This document shows, one piece after another, positions 1 through 12,000 of a stretch of 15,591 nt of DNA. The translations under genes were made by a program, and so were the position numbers. The DNA is taken from assembly GCA_030619365.1 (NCBI GenBank), contig JAUXBQ010000031.1:1-15591 (forward strand), in the 5' to 3' direction. The notes under the pieces were generated by a model, which made no database searches, was not told the DNA's origin, and worked only from the letters and a program-made list of their open reading frames with translations. Position 1 is the stretch's first letter. Each line of letters begins with the position of its first letter. Source of the stretch: a candidate division FCPU426 bacterium (lineage in GTDB: Bacteria > Oederibacteriota > JAAXVQ01 > JAUVAV01).

Positions 1-3000
1 CCGGCGCCTGGGTGGTATTCAAGGTAATCGGCTGTTCCCTGACCGAGTCCATGACCTGGAGGCTGGTCACCAAAGCCAGGGGAATGGCGTCCCGTTCCCG
101 GGCGGCGATCAGGTCAATGGCGTATAAATCATATTGCTGATCCGGAAAGCGGAAGCGGGCGCTGCGCTCCCAGGCCTCCACCCCGAATCCCGGCATATCG
201 ACCCGGGCGGCGGTCGTGTAGTCATAATCCCGCAGCCCGATGGAAAAGGTGCCGAAGAAATTACCGAGCAATCCGTGGCGCTCGACTTCCAGGAGTATAT
301 TCTTGGGGCGGGTGAACAGCGGAAGGTCGAACCGGATGTCTTTGGTGATGATTTCCTCGTGGGTCTTGGCAATGTCGGAATTATCGACCTGCTTTTCAAC
401 AGTCTCGCACCAGGGCGCGTGGCGGGTGGGCCTTTCCTCGGTTCCTTCCACGGCCCGCACACGGTAGTAATACGTTCCGTTGCCCTTGCCGATGAACCGG
501 AAGGTCGGCTGCTGCGCATAATAAATGGTGGTGGCGTTCTCCGGAAAATCCGGATCCGCGGATTCCTGGAGCTCATAATAGTCGGCAAAATTGACCGCTT
601 GCCACTGCAAATCGTAATTGCCGATATTTTGGTAATAATTCGTGTATTCCAGACTGACCCGGGCCAGCAGGCCTTTCCGGCCCCGCGCATACATATCGAT
701 GTAATAGCCGACGTAAGAATACAGCAGCATGGCCGGGATGCCTAAAAGCAGGAGCAAACGCCGGCTTAAAAAACTGATAGCGCTGAGCAGCATGCCGCCG
801 ATCATGACTACCGCGGCGGTGTGCCAGGAAACCGTCATCAGGGCCATGCCCACGGTGGTGGCCACCAAGCCCAGGATCAGCAAGCGCCGCCGGTTTTTGA
901 AGGTTTGCAGGCTTTTCATGCGTTTGAATAGCACAAAGGAGACAATGGCCACGCCGATGGTCAGATAACGCAAAGTCAGGCGCTTGAATTGCCGTTCGTT
1001 GCGCTCGATGTTGGCCTGTTCGCTATCTTCCTGCTGGGGCACAGTGGAAATCGCGGCATTCAACTGGTCAAGTGTATTCTGTTTCTGTAATAATTCTTCT
1101 TTGGTAAGCTGATCCAGCGCGAGTGCTTCGTGAAAAGCCCTGACCATGGTGTCCCGGTCGCCAAACCGGTTTTGTATTAATAAATTAGCTATGAGCTGGT
1201 TCTTGTTCCGGTGGGCCAAAGCGGCTTCATATTTGATCCGGCTCTGAACGTATCTTTCGTTCGCCCAGGCTTCGAGACTCGTAACGGTTTGCAGGGGCGT
1301 GGTCTCCTGGCCGGTTTCGAGCCACCTATTGATTCTCGCGATCAATTCCTGGTAACCGACACCGCCCAGTATGCTCTTCCAATCCGATTCCGCATCCATG
1401 CCATAGGTGTGGACATCCGCATCACGAACCAGTTGCAGGCCGGCAATCTCGGCCGCGTGTTTGGGCAGCAGGGGATCAATATTCTCCTGCATTTGGATTT
1501 GCATCCGCATGGAGGAAATATAAATTTCCCGGCTCATGGTTAAATAAAGGTAATTCAAACCCTGCTCTTCGATTTTCTGGGTTTCAAACGCCCCGATAAT
1601 CCCGAGTTGCCGTATCAGGCTTTCCATTTCCAAACGAAGGGCGGCCAATTCGGGGGACAGCTTTTCCGCTTCCCGGTCCAAGGCGGTAATGGCCAGATCC
1701 ATTTCAAAGGCCTCGGCCCTCAAGCCGCGCAGAGTTTGGCCCTGGGCGGTTTCCAACTGCCGGGCCTTGTCCAGTTCCAGGCCGGCGATGCGAAGCTGCT
1801 TGTCCAGAATCGGCCGGCGCAGTTGGACCAGAAGCTGGGCGGAATGATGGTTGACCACGTCCTGAAAAAGCCGGGGCGGGAATATGGCGGCCAGGCCCGC
1901 GAGCCGGGTGCGCAGTACGTTTTCCGCCTCGAGCTGGGTGACGTCCGCCAGGGCCGGATAGTATTGCTTCATATCATTGAACCAGGCCCGGCCGGCCGGG
2001 CTGGCCAGATCGATCTCAAAGCGATTCACCACTCCGTACAGGTCCAACTGAGCCAGCGTTAGGTAGAGTTCCCCGGATCGTTGCCGCCAGAGTTCACCTT
2101 CCGCCTGAGCGGGATCGATATTGGACCGCCGTAAAAGATCGTCCAGCGTTTGCCGGGCCATTTCGTCCAGCATGCGGTCGCGCTTGTTCTCCAAAGCATC
2201 CAGCTGCAGGTCCACCGAGCCCATTTTCAGGGATAATTCCGTCAGCCGGTCCTTGACGCCCAGTTCCCTTAGAATGACGTCATTCCGGCGGCTGAGGGCC
2301 TGTTGCTTGCGCTCCAACTCGGCCTGCACGAGTTTGGCCCGGCGGTAATCCCGATCCAGACTCCTGGTACGTTCCTGCTCGGTTTCCAGTTTCCGGATCT
2401 GTCTGTGCAGATCCTGGAACTGCTGGCGGACGTCCTCCGATCGATAGGCCAGCAGGACCAGGTTGGCCCAGGTCTGGCGGCTGGTTAACTCAGCCATCTG
2501 TTGTTCCATTTCGACAAATTCCGGTCTTTGCAGGCGGGCGCGCCATAATTTCTGGCTCAACTGGAGCTGCAGATCCATGAGTTTCGGATCATTTTGTATG
2601 GCATCCCATTGTTCTTGCATATCGTCATAGACGGCCCGGAGCCCCAGATCATCGGCAATTTCGCGCTGGCGCCGCTGGAGCGCATTGACTTGACTGGAGA
2701 GTCCGGCCGTTTCGTTCTGAATCCTGGACAGGGCCAGTTGGTCCTCGGGCGACAGGATGGTTCGTTGCGCAATGGCCTGCTCCCGGGCCAGGGTATCGAG
2801 TTCGAGCGCTTGGCGTTTTTCTTTGAGCTCGACCTCAAGTTCCTCCAGGCGGGTAAAGCTGGCCGCGTTTTGCTCCTCCAGGACTTTGATTTTTTCCCGG
2901 GAACGCTCGATGATATGGCCGTATTCACGGATCTGCCGGCGCACGGTCCGCGGCGCCCCGCCAATGGGCTGGTCCCACTGGTCTTCACCGCCATATTGGT

Positions 3001-6000
3001 TTATCAGATCCTGCCGCAGCCGGGTATAGTGCGCCGCGCGCTGCAGTTCAATCTCATATTCAGCGGGCATGCTGTCCAGTACCTGCTGGTATTCCCTTCC
3101 CAATGCGGTTACGGTCCGGGCCAATTCCGGATCCGCAGAGATTTGCTGCGTTTCCAGCATTTGCCGCTGCAGGCCGGGATATCTCGCGAAGAGGGCCGCT
3201 TCCTCACCCCTCAAGAGTTGCAGCCTATAGTTCAAGCCGGCCAGGCCGATTTCGTTATCTGAGTATTCATCCACCAGGGCGACCTGGTCGGTCTGGATCT
3301 GCATCTGCGCCACCAGGTTGGCCCGGGCCTGGTTCAACGCGTCCGCGCCGAGCGCCGTTCTCCGCCGCCCGATGTCATACTCGAGGGCGTCGATTTCGGC
3401 CAGAAAGTCCGCGCCAAAGTTCTGCTCCAGCCAGTTGTTCATGCGGGTATCCAGGGCGACGATTTGGTCCGTTGGCAACTCGATCCGCTTTTTCAGCTCG
3501 GGGAACTGGATCGCCAATTCGTTTTCCAGTCTTACCAACTCGAGTCTCAATTGCGCCAGCAAACCGGTATTTTCGCGGTATTGCTCGTTCTCCAGGCGCA
3601 AGTTGGCGTCTATGCGGTCTAGGGTGTTCTGCGCCCATTGATACTCCGGCCGATCGGCGATTTGCCCGTTGAGAAACGCATTACGCCGGTACTCCGGAGA
3701 TTGTCTCTCTACCCCGGCCAGGATCTGAGCTTGTTCGGTCGCCAATTGCTGGCGGGAACTCCAAAGGTCAACGAGCAAGGCTTGATCGCGTTGGTATTCC
3801 GGGTCCTCCAGCCGGCGAACGGCATTGGCCTGCAAAGTCCGCAACTGGGAGATCGCTTGCTCCACCTGCAAAACTTCCTCTTCCAACTGCCGGATCTCGG
3901 TCTGGTTTTCAAAGGCAAACAAGAGGGCGGCAATCTGGTCGGTTACTTCGTCCAGTTCGTGCGCACTCTCGCGTTTGCTTACTTCCAGGTTATGAAATTC
4001 GGGACTGGCCGCGTTCAGGTTAAATAGCAGCAACTGGAGCTGCAGCTCCAAATCAGCCAAGCGGTCTCCCATGACGCGCTGAGCCTGATAATAGGCGGTA
4101 TTGTATTCAGAGGTCAGGGATTGAACTTCCGCCTTTAAATCATCGATGTTTTTACTCACTTCTTTGAGTCTTAAAGTGATTTGCTGGAACGGCGCGGTGG
4201 TATTGAACACCACCAGCATGTCCTGATACAGAGTCTCCAACCGCGGCTTTCTCTCCGCCTCGGGTAATTTCAGGATTTCCTGCAACATCTTCATGAAATA
4301 AGCTTCCGGAACCGTTCCGGCCATCTCGTCGCGATAAAAATCCAAACTGACGGTTCTCACTTCCTCAATGTCTTGCGTGAGATAATCCCGCATAAATTGC
4401 GCGTAAAGATCTCCCACCAGACTGCGCATAAACCGGACGGCCTCTTGGTCGTCCGTAAAGGCCAAACGCCGGTTAAGTTCCGCGGTCAGGGTCATTTCCA
4501 TCTCTTCTTGGATATCGGGGATCTCTATCCCCTCCCGTTGATACAGATCGATCAAGCGTTGGCGTTCCTCCAGCAGCTCCTTGACATCGGTGACCGAAGG
4601 CGAGAACAGACGCTGCAAGCGGGGATAGTATTCCTTATACGTCAACGCCTGTCTGACCAGGTCATAGAGTTCGGGATCCCGCTGGAGAATGGCCGGACCA
4701 TGGGTTGCCATATATTGTTCGGATTCCTGGTCCAGCCTGGTCACTTGAGCCAGGGCTTGGTATACCGGATTGGTGGCTATCAATCTTTCCACGGCCTCTT
4801 GTTTTTGGGCAATGCTGGCATTGATAAAATCCAAGGTTCTTTGAACATTAAAATCCTTGGTTTTTTGGGTTAACGGGATTTCCTCGTGATTTAAATAATC
4901 CTGCAGGTACTCATCCAGGGCCACGCTGAGCCGCTGGGTCTGGGCATCCAGCAGCATCTGGGTGTCGGCCTGGGTTAACACACTCAAATAATCCAGCTCT
5001 TTCTCGAGCTCGGCTTTTTGGTCCCGCAGGCTTCCGACCAGGGAACTCAACAAGGTTTGATACCCGCCCTGGATCTGCCCGGATAATTGCGCCGGGGCGG
5101 TTGCGGCCACCGGACGCTGGGCGCCGGTTTGCGCCTGCTCCCACTGGGCATACAGGCCGGGAGCATTCGCCAGGGCCGGCAGATTCGCCAAGTGCGAGTG
5201 GTTGGAAGTGGTGTTCAAGGCTAAATACATCTGGATCTGATCCAAGTTGTTGTATTGCAGCTCCCGTTTGTTATCGGATATGTCGGTTACCTGGTTCGGC
5301 AGGCCCCAGTCGTCCACGCCCTGCCTCCCGGCGATGGCCATGAAATATTGTTGAGCCTGCGGATCGCCGGTGGTCAATAAAATTGACGCTTCCACGGGGC
5401 TCAGGAATCCGCTCTGGTCCAGCCGGGTCAGGGCCCAATTCAGGCGGTTTTGTCCTAAGCTGCCGGCCGTGTCGGGCGCCCATTGCGACTCTGGAACCAG
5501 GGCCGCGCCGTTCCGCAAGTAGGCGTCGGCAGCCTGCTCCATCTGCACGCCAGCCTGCTCCTCCAGGGGAATTTGCAGCTGCATGAAATCCTGGTTCATA
5601 ATCTGATTCGGCTTGGCCCCTGCCAAAAAGGCGACCAAGGCCCGGTTCAGACTGTTCCCGGACAGGACCGTGGCCGGCTGCAAGGTCGTATCCCAGAGCC
5701 GCCCGTCCTGATCAGCATTCAAGGTCGATCGCAGTTGCTGGGTGACCGGATCTTTAAAGCCGGAGTAGTCCATTACTTGAGATAACATCGTGGCCATTAA
5801 GTACAGATCCGGTGAAATGTCTTTAAAATTCTCGGCCGTCAGGTCCAGGCCCAGGGCCAGGCTGGCGCTGGCCGTGAAATCCAGGACCACGGTTCCCTCC
5901 TCGGAAACCACCGGGACCAGGCGGCCTTCGGTCACGGCCAAATCCCGCGGCACCAGGCCGTTGAACTTCAATTGGGGTTGGATATACATCCTGATGAAAT

Positions 6001-9000
6001 CAGGCATGGCTTGATTTATTTGTTTCAGCAGTCCGAGGTATTCCTGGTGATACTGCTCCCGTTTCTGCTCAGTGGTGGCGTCCTCCATTTTCCAGACCAA
6101 GTCATACAACTGTTTCTTGCTCACGCCGGAAAGTTCTTCCAAGGCGTCCCATTGGAACTCCACGCCCAACATTCTGGAGTAGTGCGTCAGCATTTCCCGG
6201 GTATGGCTCTTGGCCCGGCCCGCGGTCTCGTCGCCGTTTTGCATGGCCAGGTTGGTGGCCTGCAGGTCCGCGGCGATCAGTTGCCCGGAGGTCCGGTTGT
6301 CCCGCGTTATCGTTTCGCGGACGAGTGGCTCATCCGCCACCTTATCCGTTTCCAGGACCAGGGTCGCGGACTGCACGGGCAGATCCGTAACCTGCTCGCG
6401 CAGCTTGGTAATGGCCTGATAATTGTTGCGGGACAACTGCTCGGCAAAGAGGTCATAGACATTGTCGCCCGCCACCAGTTGGTCGATCCGGGCCTGGATC
6501 TCATCCCGCAGGCCCAGGAAATACACGCGTTTTTTATCGAGAAATTCCTGGTTGTCGCTGTCAAAACTCGGGCGGCCGGTCAATCCCTGGAAAAAGGCTT
6601 TGGTGGTTTCACGCCAGCCCCAGCGGGGATTGGCCACTGTCATGAATAACTGGCGGTAGATCGCGATCTCCTTGAATTCGGGCACCAGGGCATACGTATC
6701 AGCGGCTTGGATGGCCATGAAGAAGATTGTGTTAAAGTCAAAGGTCTTGTTCAATTCCGGGTCTCGCGTGATCTGGTAAACCAGCACAAACTGTTCCAGG
6801 ATGCGATCCATGTTGGTTTCCGAATACAGGTCCGGCCTTTCATACATCCGCGCCGAAAGATAGCCGATAATGCCGGCCGCGGTATTCCGGTCAATGGATT
6901 GCAGGAAGGATCCCAGATCCTGGTTATTGATGAGGTAGGCATAATGATCCGAATAGCGCTCCAACCACATGATAATTTCCTCGTCTGAAAATCCTTCTAT
7001 CTCCTTCAGGTAGTCAATGGTCACAATTCGGTAGGAAATTTCCTGGGCATCCGTCATGCCGGCCCGGTTCTCCAGAATGGTCAAATAATTAAACCGCTGC
7101 TCCAGCATGGCCAGCCCTCTGCGAATATCGTTGTCGTTGTGCCAATCAATGTCCTTGATTCTGACCTGGACCGTGGACAGCCAACCGGATACCCATCCGG
7201 GCGGAACTTCGGAATTAAAATAACGAATATACAGATTATTCACGGCCTTGTACATCGGACTGCCCTCGGCCACCAGGCCGCTTTCATAGGTATCCATGTA
7301 GGCCTGCAGTTCTTTGGACCGCGCCGTTACTTCCAGCACTTCCCGGGCAATGCCTTCCCGGATTCGCTGCGCTTCTTTTTCCTGCACGGTTTTTTCGATA
7401 GGCGGCGCTTCGACAAACTCCGGCGAGGTGGGTTCAAACGGTTGAAACGTCAGGCGCACCGGATCCATGAACCACATGAATTTTTCCAGGGGCGCCCGGA
7501 TCACGGGGGGCAGCCAGCGAGGCACTTTTTTCACGTAATTGCCGGTGGGAAAGAGCGAAAGGAGCGTGAAGTATACAAAGGTAAAAGCCGCCCCCAGGCG
7601 CAGGAAGAGGCGGTAAGCCCAAGTGCTATTGCCCGCGTTTTTAAACAAGGGATAGAAGGTAAAGAACAGGCCGAACACGCTGAGATAAACGTAATACACC
7701 ACCGCCACTGCCGGCGCAATGCCGACAAAGTGCGAGGCGAACAGCAGGCCCAGGATGGCGATCCCCACCCAGGAAAAGGCGGGGGTAACGGGCAGCGGCT
7801 CCGCGGCATCCGTATCCACCGGAATTTGGAAAACTTGCTCGGCGATTTTTCTGAGTTTGACAAAGTGCAAGGGTAAGGAGGTGATGTAAATTGTAATGGG
7901 GCTCAGCAGGAAGGAGCCCAGGACCAGCATCGCGATGATGGAGGTCGAGGAAGACGGGTGGGTGAATATGGTCCAGACCATGAGTACCATGAAAAAGGCG
8001 GGGCCGATCCACAGGCTGTTTTTAAACGCGTCGATGAGGTGGAGGCGCGCGGCCCGGGCCTCGGCCACCCGCTGGGGGATCCAGGCGATGGCCTGGGTCA
8101 TCATGGTGATCAGGCCGTTCGCGATTTTGATGGGGGCCAGGAGCAGGTTGGTGAGCAGAATGTAATTGGAGAACAGGAATTCAAAAAAGGCGGCCGTTAT
8201 TCCACGTAAAAACTGATCCAGGTGCTGGGCGCTGGTTTTGTCGAAGGACTTGTCCCGGGGGCCGTCACGCATGCGCTGCGTCAGGTTGGCCCGAATCCCC
8301 CCCCAGGCCATTACTGTGGCGCTTAAAACCAGGTAGGCGACTCCCGGCAGCAGCGCAACCCCGCCTGTGGCAAGCAGCACGGCCATTGCGGCCGTGAGTC
8401 CCAAACCCACCACGCCCATGAGCTTAATCCGCCAGTGGGAGCGCAGGAAATTGCGGATGGTCGTAATCAGGGTCCGGCCCCAGCTGTTCCGTTGGGCCTG
8501 CTTCAGCCGGGTCCGCGCTTTCGCGGCTGCTTGCCGGGCGCTTGCCAAGTCCGCTCTCTTTTCCGGCACCAGGTCCAGCGTAAGGTTTTCCGCCTCCACG
8601 AGTGCTGTTTGGGCAGACTTGACCGCAACGGTTTTTTCCCGGTAATTTTGCTGCTCCGCGTCGGTGTTCGGCCAGGCCGTGTTAATTAGCAGGCTCGCGC
8701 TAATGGCGACCACACCGAAGATCAACACGCCCAGCACCAGCGGGCCGGTGATGACCGGAAAAGCCAGCAGCATCAGGGCCAAGACCGGCGCCCCGACCAC
8801 GGCGCTTATAAATCCGAGGACACCCAGCACGCGCGACAGCATCGGACCCTGCCGCACCGCGCGGGCCAGGGACAACAGCGGATTCGTGAATTTGGTCAGG
8901 CCGATCATGCCCGCCAGGGTGATGGTTAAAATGATCCAGGCCAGGGCGGGGTTTTGAATTGACAACATGCCCGGTATGCCGGCGAAGAGAATGGTCAGCA

Positions 9001-12000
9001 AAAACCAGATCAGGTAAATGGGCTCGGAATAATTGCCCCGCATGGGCAGGCTGGCGATATATTTGGCGCCCACGTTCCGGACCGCGGTCATCAGCAGAAA
9101 CACGCCGGCAACCGTCACGCCCATGCCGGCCATGAAATTGACCGGGGTTACAAAAATCGCGGCCCCCAGAATCAGGAGACTCCCGATCAGGGAGGTTACT
9201 TTGGACCGGGCGAAAAAAGTTTCCGGGTTGCGGTTCCAGGGGACCGCTTTTTGATACACCTGAGACAGGGCCCCCCATTTTTTACCCCGGGCCGGCTCTC
9301 CTCCGAATTCCTTGCGTAGGTTCTCGGAAAATATGCCCAGCATGCCCAGGGAGAGGATGCTCAGCAAGCTGATGACGACCATGATCAGCGCCGCGGGCGC
9401 AAAGACGCCGACCGTGACAAAGGGAATGCCAAGGGAGATCAATAAAGCTCCCAGGCCGGAGACCAAGCCGAGCAGGGTCAGCCGCGCGCTCCAGGTGGTC
9501 AGAAAGTTCGGGTTCTTGTTCATGCGGACCGCCAGCAGGCCTGATCCCCATTGAAAAAACCGCGGCAGCAGGTTTATGCCCAGTCCGAACAGCAAGGGAT
9601 GGGCGATTTTGTCCAGAATCATGTCCCCCACGAACCAGCGGGTGAACTGGGACAGGGCGGAGATGAAACTGCCGGCCACGCTTTCGCCGAAACGGACCGT
9701 GTCCTTGTCAATGTAGACGGGCATGGAAACTTTGGCTTCCCAGGTATCATGGCTCAAGGCGTTGATTGGGATAATTTCGATTACGCGCATGAGCACCGCC
9801 TCATTGGCGCGAATCCACTCCAGCTTCTCCTCCGGGGTGGCCTCCCGGCTGGGCGGCTGGAGGAGGGCCGTTTCCAGGACGCGCACGGCTTCGGCGTGTT
9901 CGGCCTTGTGCAACACATGGTTAACCTTCAGGCGTTCCAGGACGTCGAATTCCCGCATGACTTGGAAAATTCGCTCCATCTGCTTGATCCGTTTTTCCAT
10001 TTCCGTGGGTTTATCCACTCTTGGCCCGGTCTCGGTCTTCCGTTGCTGGTCCCTGGCTCTTTGCTCGACCAGGGAATTTTCGTCGATAATACCTGTGGGC
10101 TCGCCGATGGCCATGGTGACATAAATATCGTTCAGCAGGCCTTTGCCGTAGTACGGCCCGCGGCCGAAAACAGTGTACAAGCCTTCGGGGATGTTGGACA
10201 ACTCAATGTCCCGGGCCGTGCTTTGCATGAAGGTATACAGGGTCTGCAGGGTGTTGTGCGCGTCCAGGAAAGGCATGATGATGCCGCTCTCCGGGTACCC
10301 GGCGGCGATCTCCAACATGGTGCGGATGGTGTTCGGATAATTTTGGTTGTCCGAATCCATGGTTTCGGTGTGGAAGAACGGCCGATCGGAAAGTCCGGCT
10401 TGCTGGAAATCCGCCACGTCCTGCATTTCCCTGGCCTGGAGCTGCTTGATCATGGTATAGATGGCGCCGTTTAAGATGGTGGCGTTCCTGAAATAGGTTT
10501 CCAGGTAGGTTTGACGAAAAGCCTGGTCATCCAAGCCCGAGTAATCCACGCCGCAATGCCATAAATACTGTTCCATGGCGCGCCGCACACTGATATCCAG
10601 GGCTTGCTCCGAGATGACGGCTTGGTATATCTCCTGGGTAAGCTGCTCCTGGTAATCGCCAACAATGTCCGTCAGCATGGCCAGGATGTAATTTTGTTCC
10701 TCAGGGGACTGCTTCTGGAAGGCGGCCAGGGTCACCGCGGGTTTGTCCGGAAACTTATTGTTATAGGCTTTATAGATCTCCTGCAAATCCGCGGGCAGCC
10801 TTTCCAGATCAGGACGCCTGATGTTCCCGGCCTTGGCAAAATATTGCAGGATGAATTCCCGCCGGTACTCTTCCAGGTTGGGGTCCGCGTTTTCCGGCAT
10901 CCGATCGATTGTCGCGAGGGTCAAATACCTTTTCACTATCGCGGCGTTTTCCGGGCTAAGCGGCTCGTAAAAATCGGCGATGGCCAAGTACTGCTCGTAC
11001 GTAAGGTGCAGGTCGTTGGCAATGTCTTCCGCGGAAGCAAAGTAATCCTGCTGGTCGTCCTGCGTCAGGCGCACAAACGTCTTGTCCTTTTCCGCCTCGG
11101 ACATGCGCTCATGCACTTCATAAACCACGCGTTTATTCAGGACGCCGGTGTCGGCCTTGATGTTCTGGTTCACGGCGAAGCAAAAAGACGGCACCCGGAT
11201 CAGGCAGGTGCTTAAAAAGTTTTTCTGCCGCGCCGGGGTTCGTTTATTGAATTTCTCCAGGGTGTATTTACGCGCCGGGCCCGGGGCAAATCCCCACACG
11301 TCCTCGGTTTCCCTGAGATAGCGGATTTTTTGGTCGTCCGGAAAGCGCTGGAATTGTTCCCAGGTAAGGCGCGTGCCTTGTACGTAAAAGGCGTAGTTGT
11401 TGCTTTGCGCTCTCAGAGCGTTGTCACTGATCTCCGTGCCCTTCATCCACTTCACGCGCCGCATATCCAGGCCCTTGCGGCCGGGCGTGTTCCATTTCTT
11501 TTTGCCCGCGGCCGTGAATACCCGATACCCCTCCGTGTCGGAGACGAAGTCCTGGTCCCGGCCCTCCAGGAGCACGTTGTTCAAATTGCCGAACAGGGTT
11601 TCGGCCTGTTTTTGCAGGTCCTGCCGCGACGGGGCGGCGGTGAATAATTTTCTGACCATCCCGCGGCGTTCCTGTAAAAACTCGTCCAATTTTTCTTCCC
11701 CGCCGGGGGTCAGTTGGATGATCACCTTTCGCCCTGCCGCGCGCTGCGCCTCGGTACTGGCGTCATACCCGGGCGCCGGATTTTTCTCGTACTCCGCGGC
11801 TGTCATGTTCAGCATCCGGTAATCCGCTTCCAGCAGTATTAATCTCCCGCCAGTGCTGAAATAACGGTTATCCAGGTAGGTGATTGCCCGGTTGACCCCG
11901 CGGTGGCTGAGGAGCATGTGATCCTGGTACTGAATGGGCTTTTTGCCCACGCGGGTGGCATGCTTGATATAGCGCACCTGGTGGACGTATTTCGCGGTGT

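Noticed and set aside
109..690. Minus-strand open frame of 193 codons in another register (also 8700-9278 and 2557-2994)
   Set aside because: They are offset shadows of the giant frame, with Arg/Ser/Pro-rich translations and no motifs. The in-register translation of the same bases gives the FnIII-like domain, membrane helices and coiled coil.
1545..5045. SMC, Rad50 or other coiled-coil ATPase
   Set aside because: The region resembles these only in composition. No Walker A, Walker B, signature motif or hinge is present, and it is flanked by membrane helices.
8297..8304. Eight-base C/G tract as a frameshift or assembly break
   Set aside because: The same frame is open, and encodes membrane sequence, on both sides. 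The sequence as given is consistent.
7490..9193. SecY-type channel fused to the SecA-like domain
   Set aside because: The number of spans is larger than SecY's ten and I see no SecY signature. The cluster is also separated from the SecA-like part by the repeats and the glycosyltransferase-like domain.
9880..9920. HKAEH as a second HExxH site
   Set aside because: The order of residues is wrong (His-Lys-Ala-Glu-His), and it lies in a charged coiled helix without a downstream ligand.
9551..10474. Plus-strand open frame of 307 codons, and similar ones at 134-745, 2594-3262, 5972-6649, 7139-7876, 10604-11215, 11903-12673 and 12809-13375
   Set aside because: All lie in the same plus-strand register, exactly antisense to the giant minus-strand frame codon for codon. 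They are openness created by its codon use, their translations show no domain motifs, and the minus-strand protein is continuous across them.
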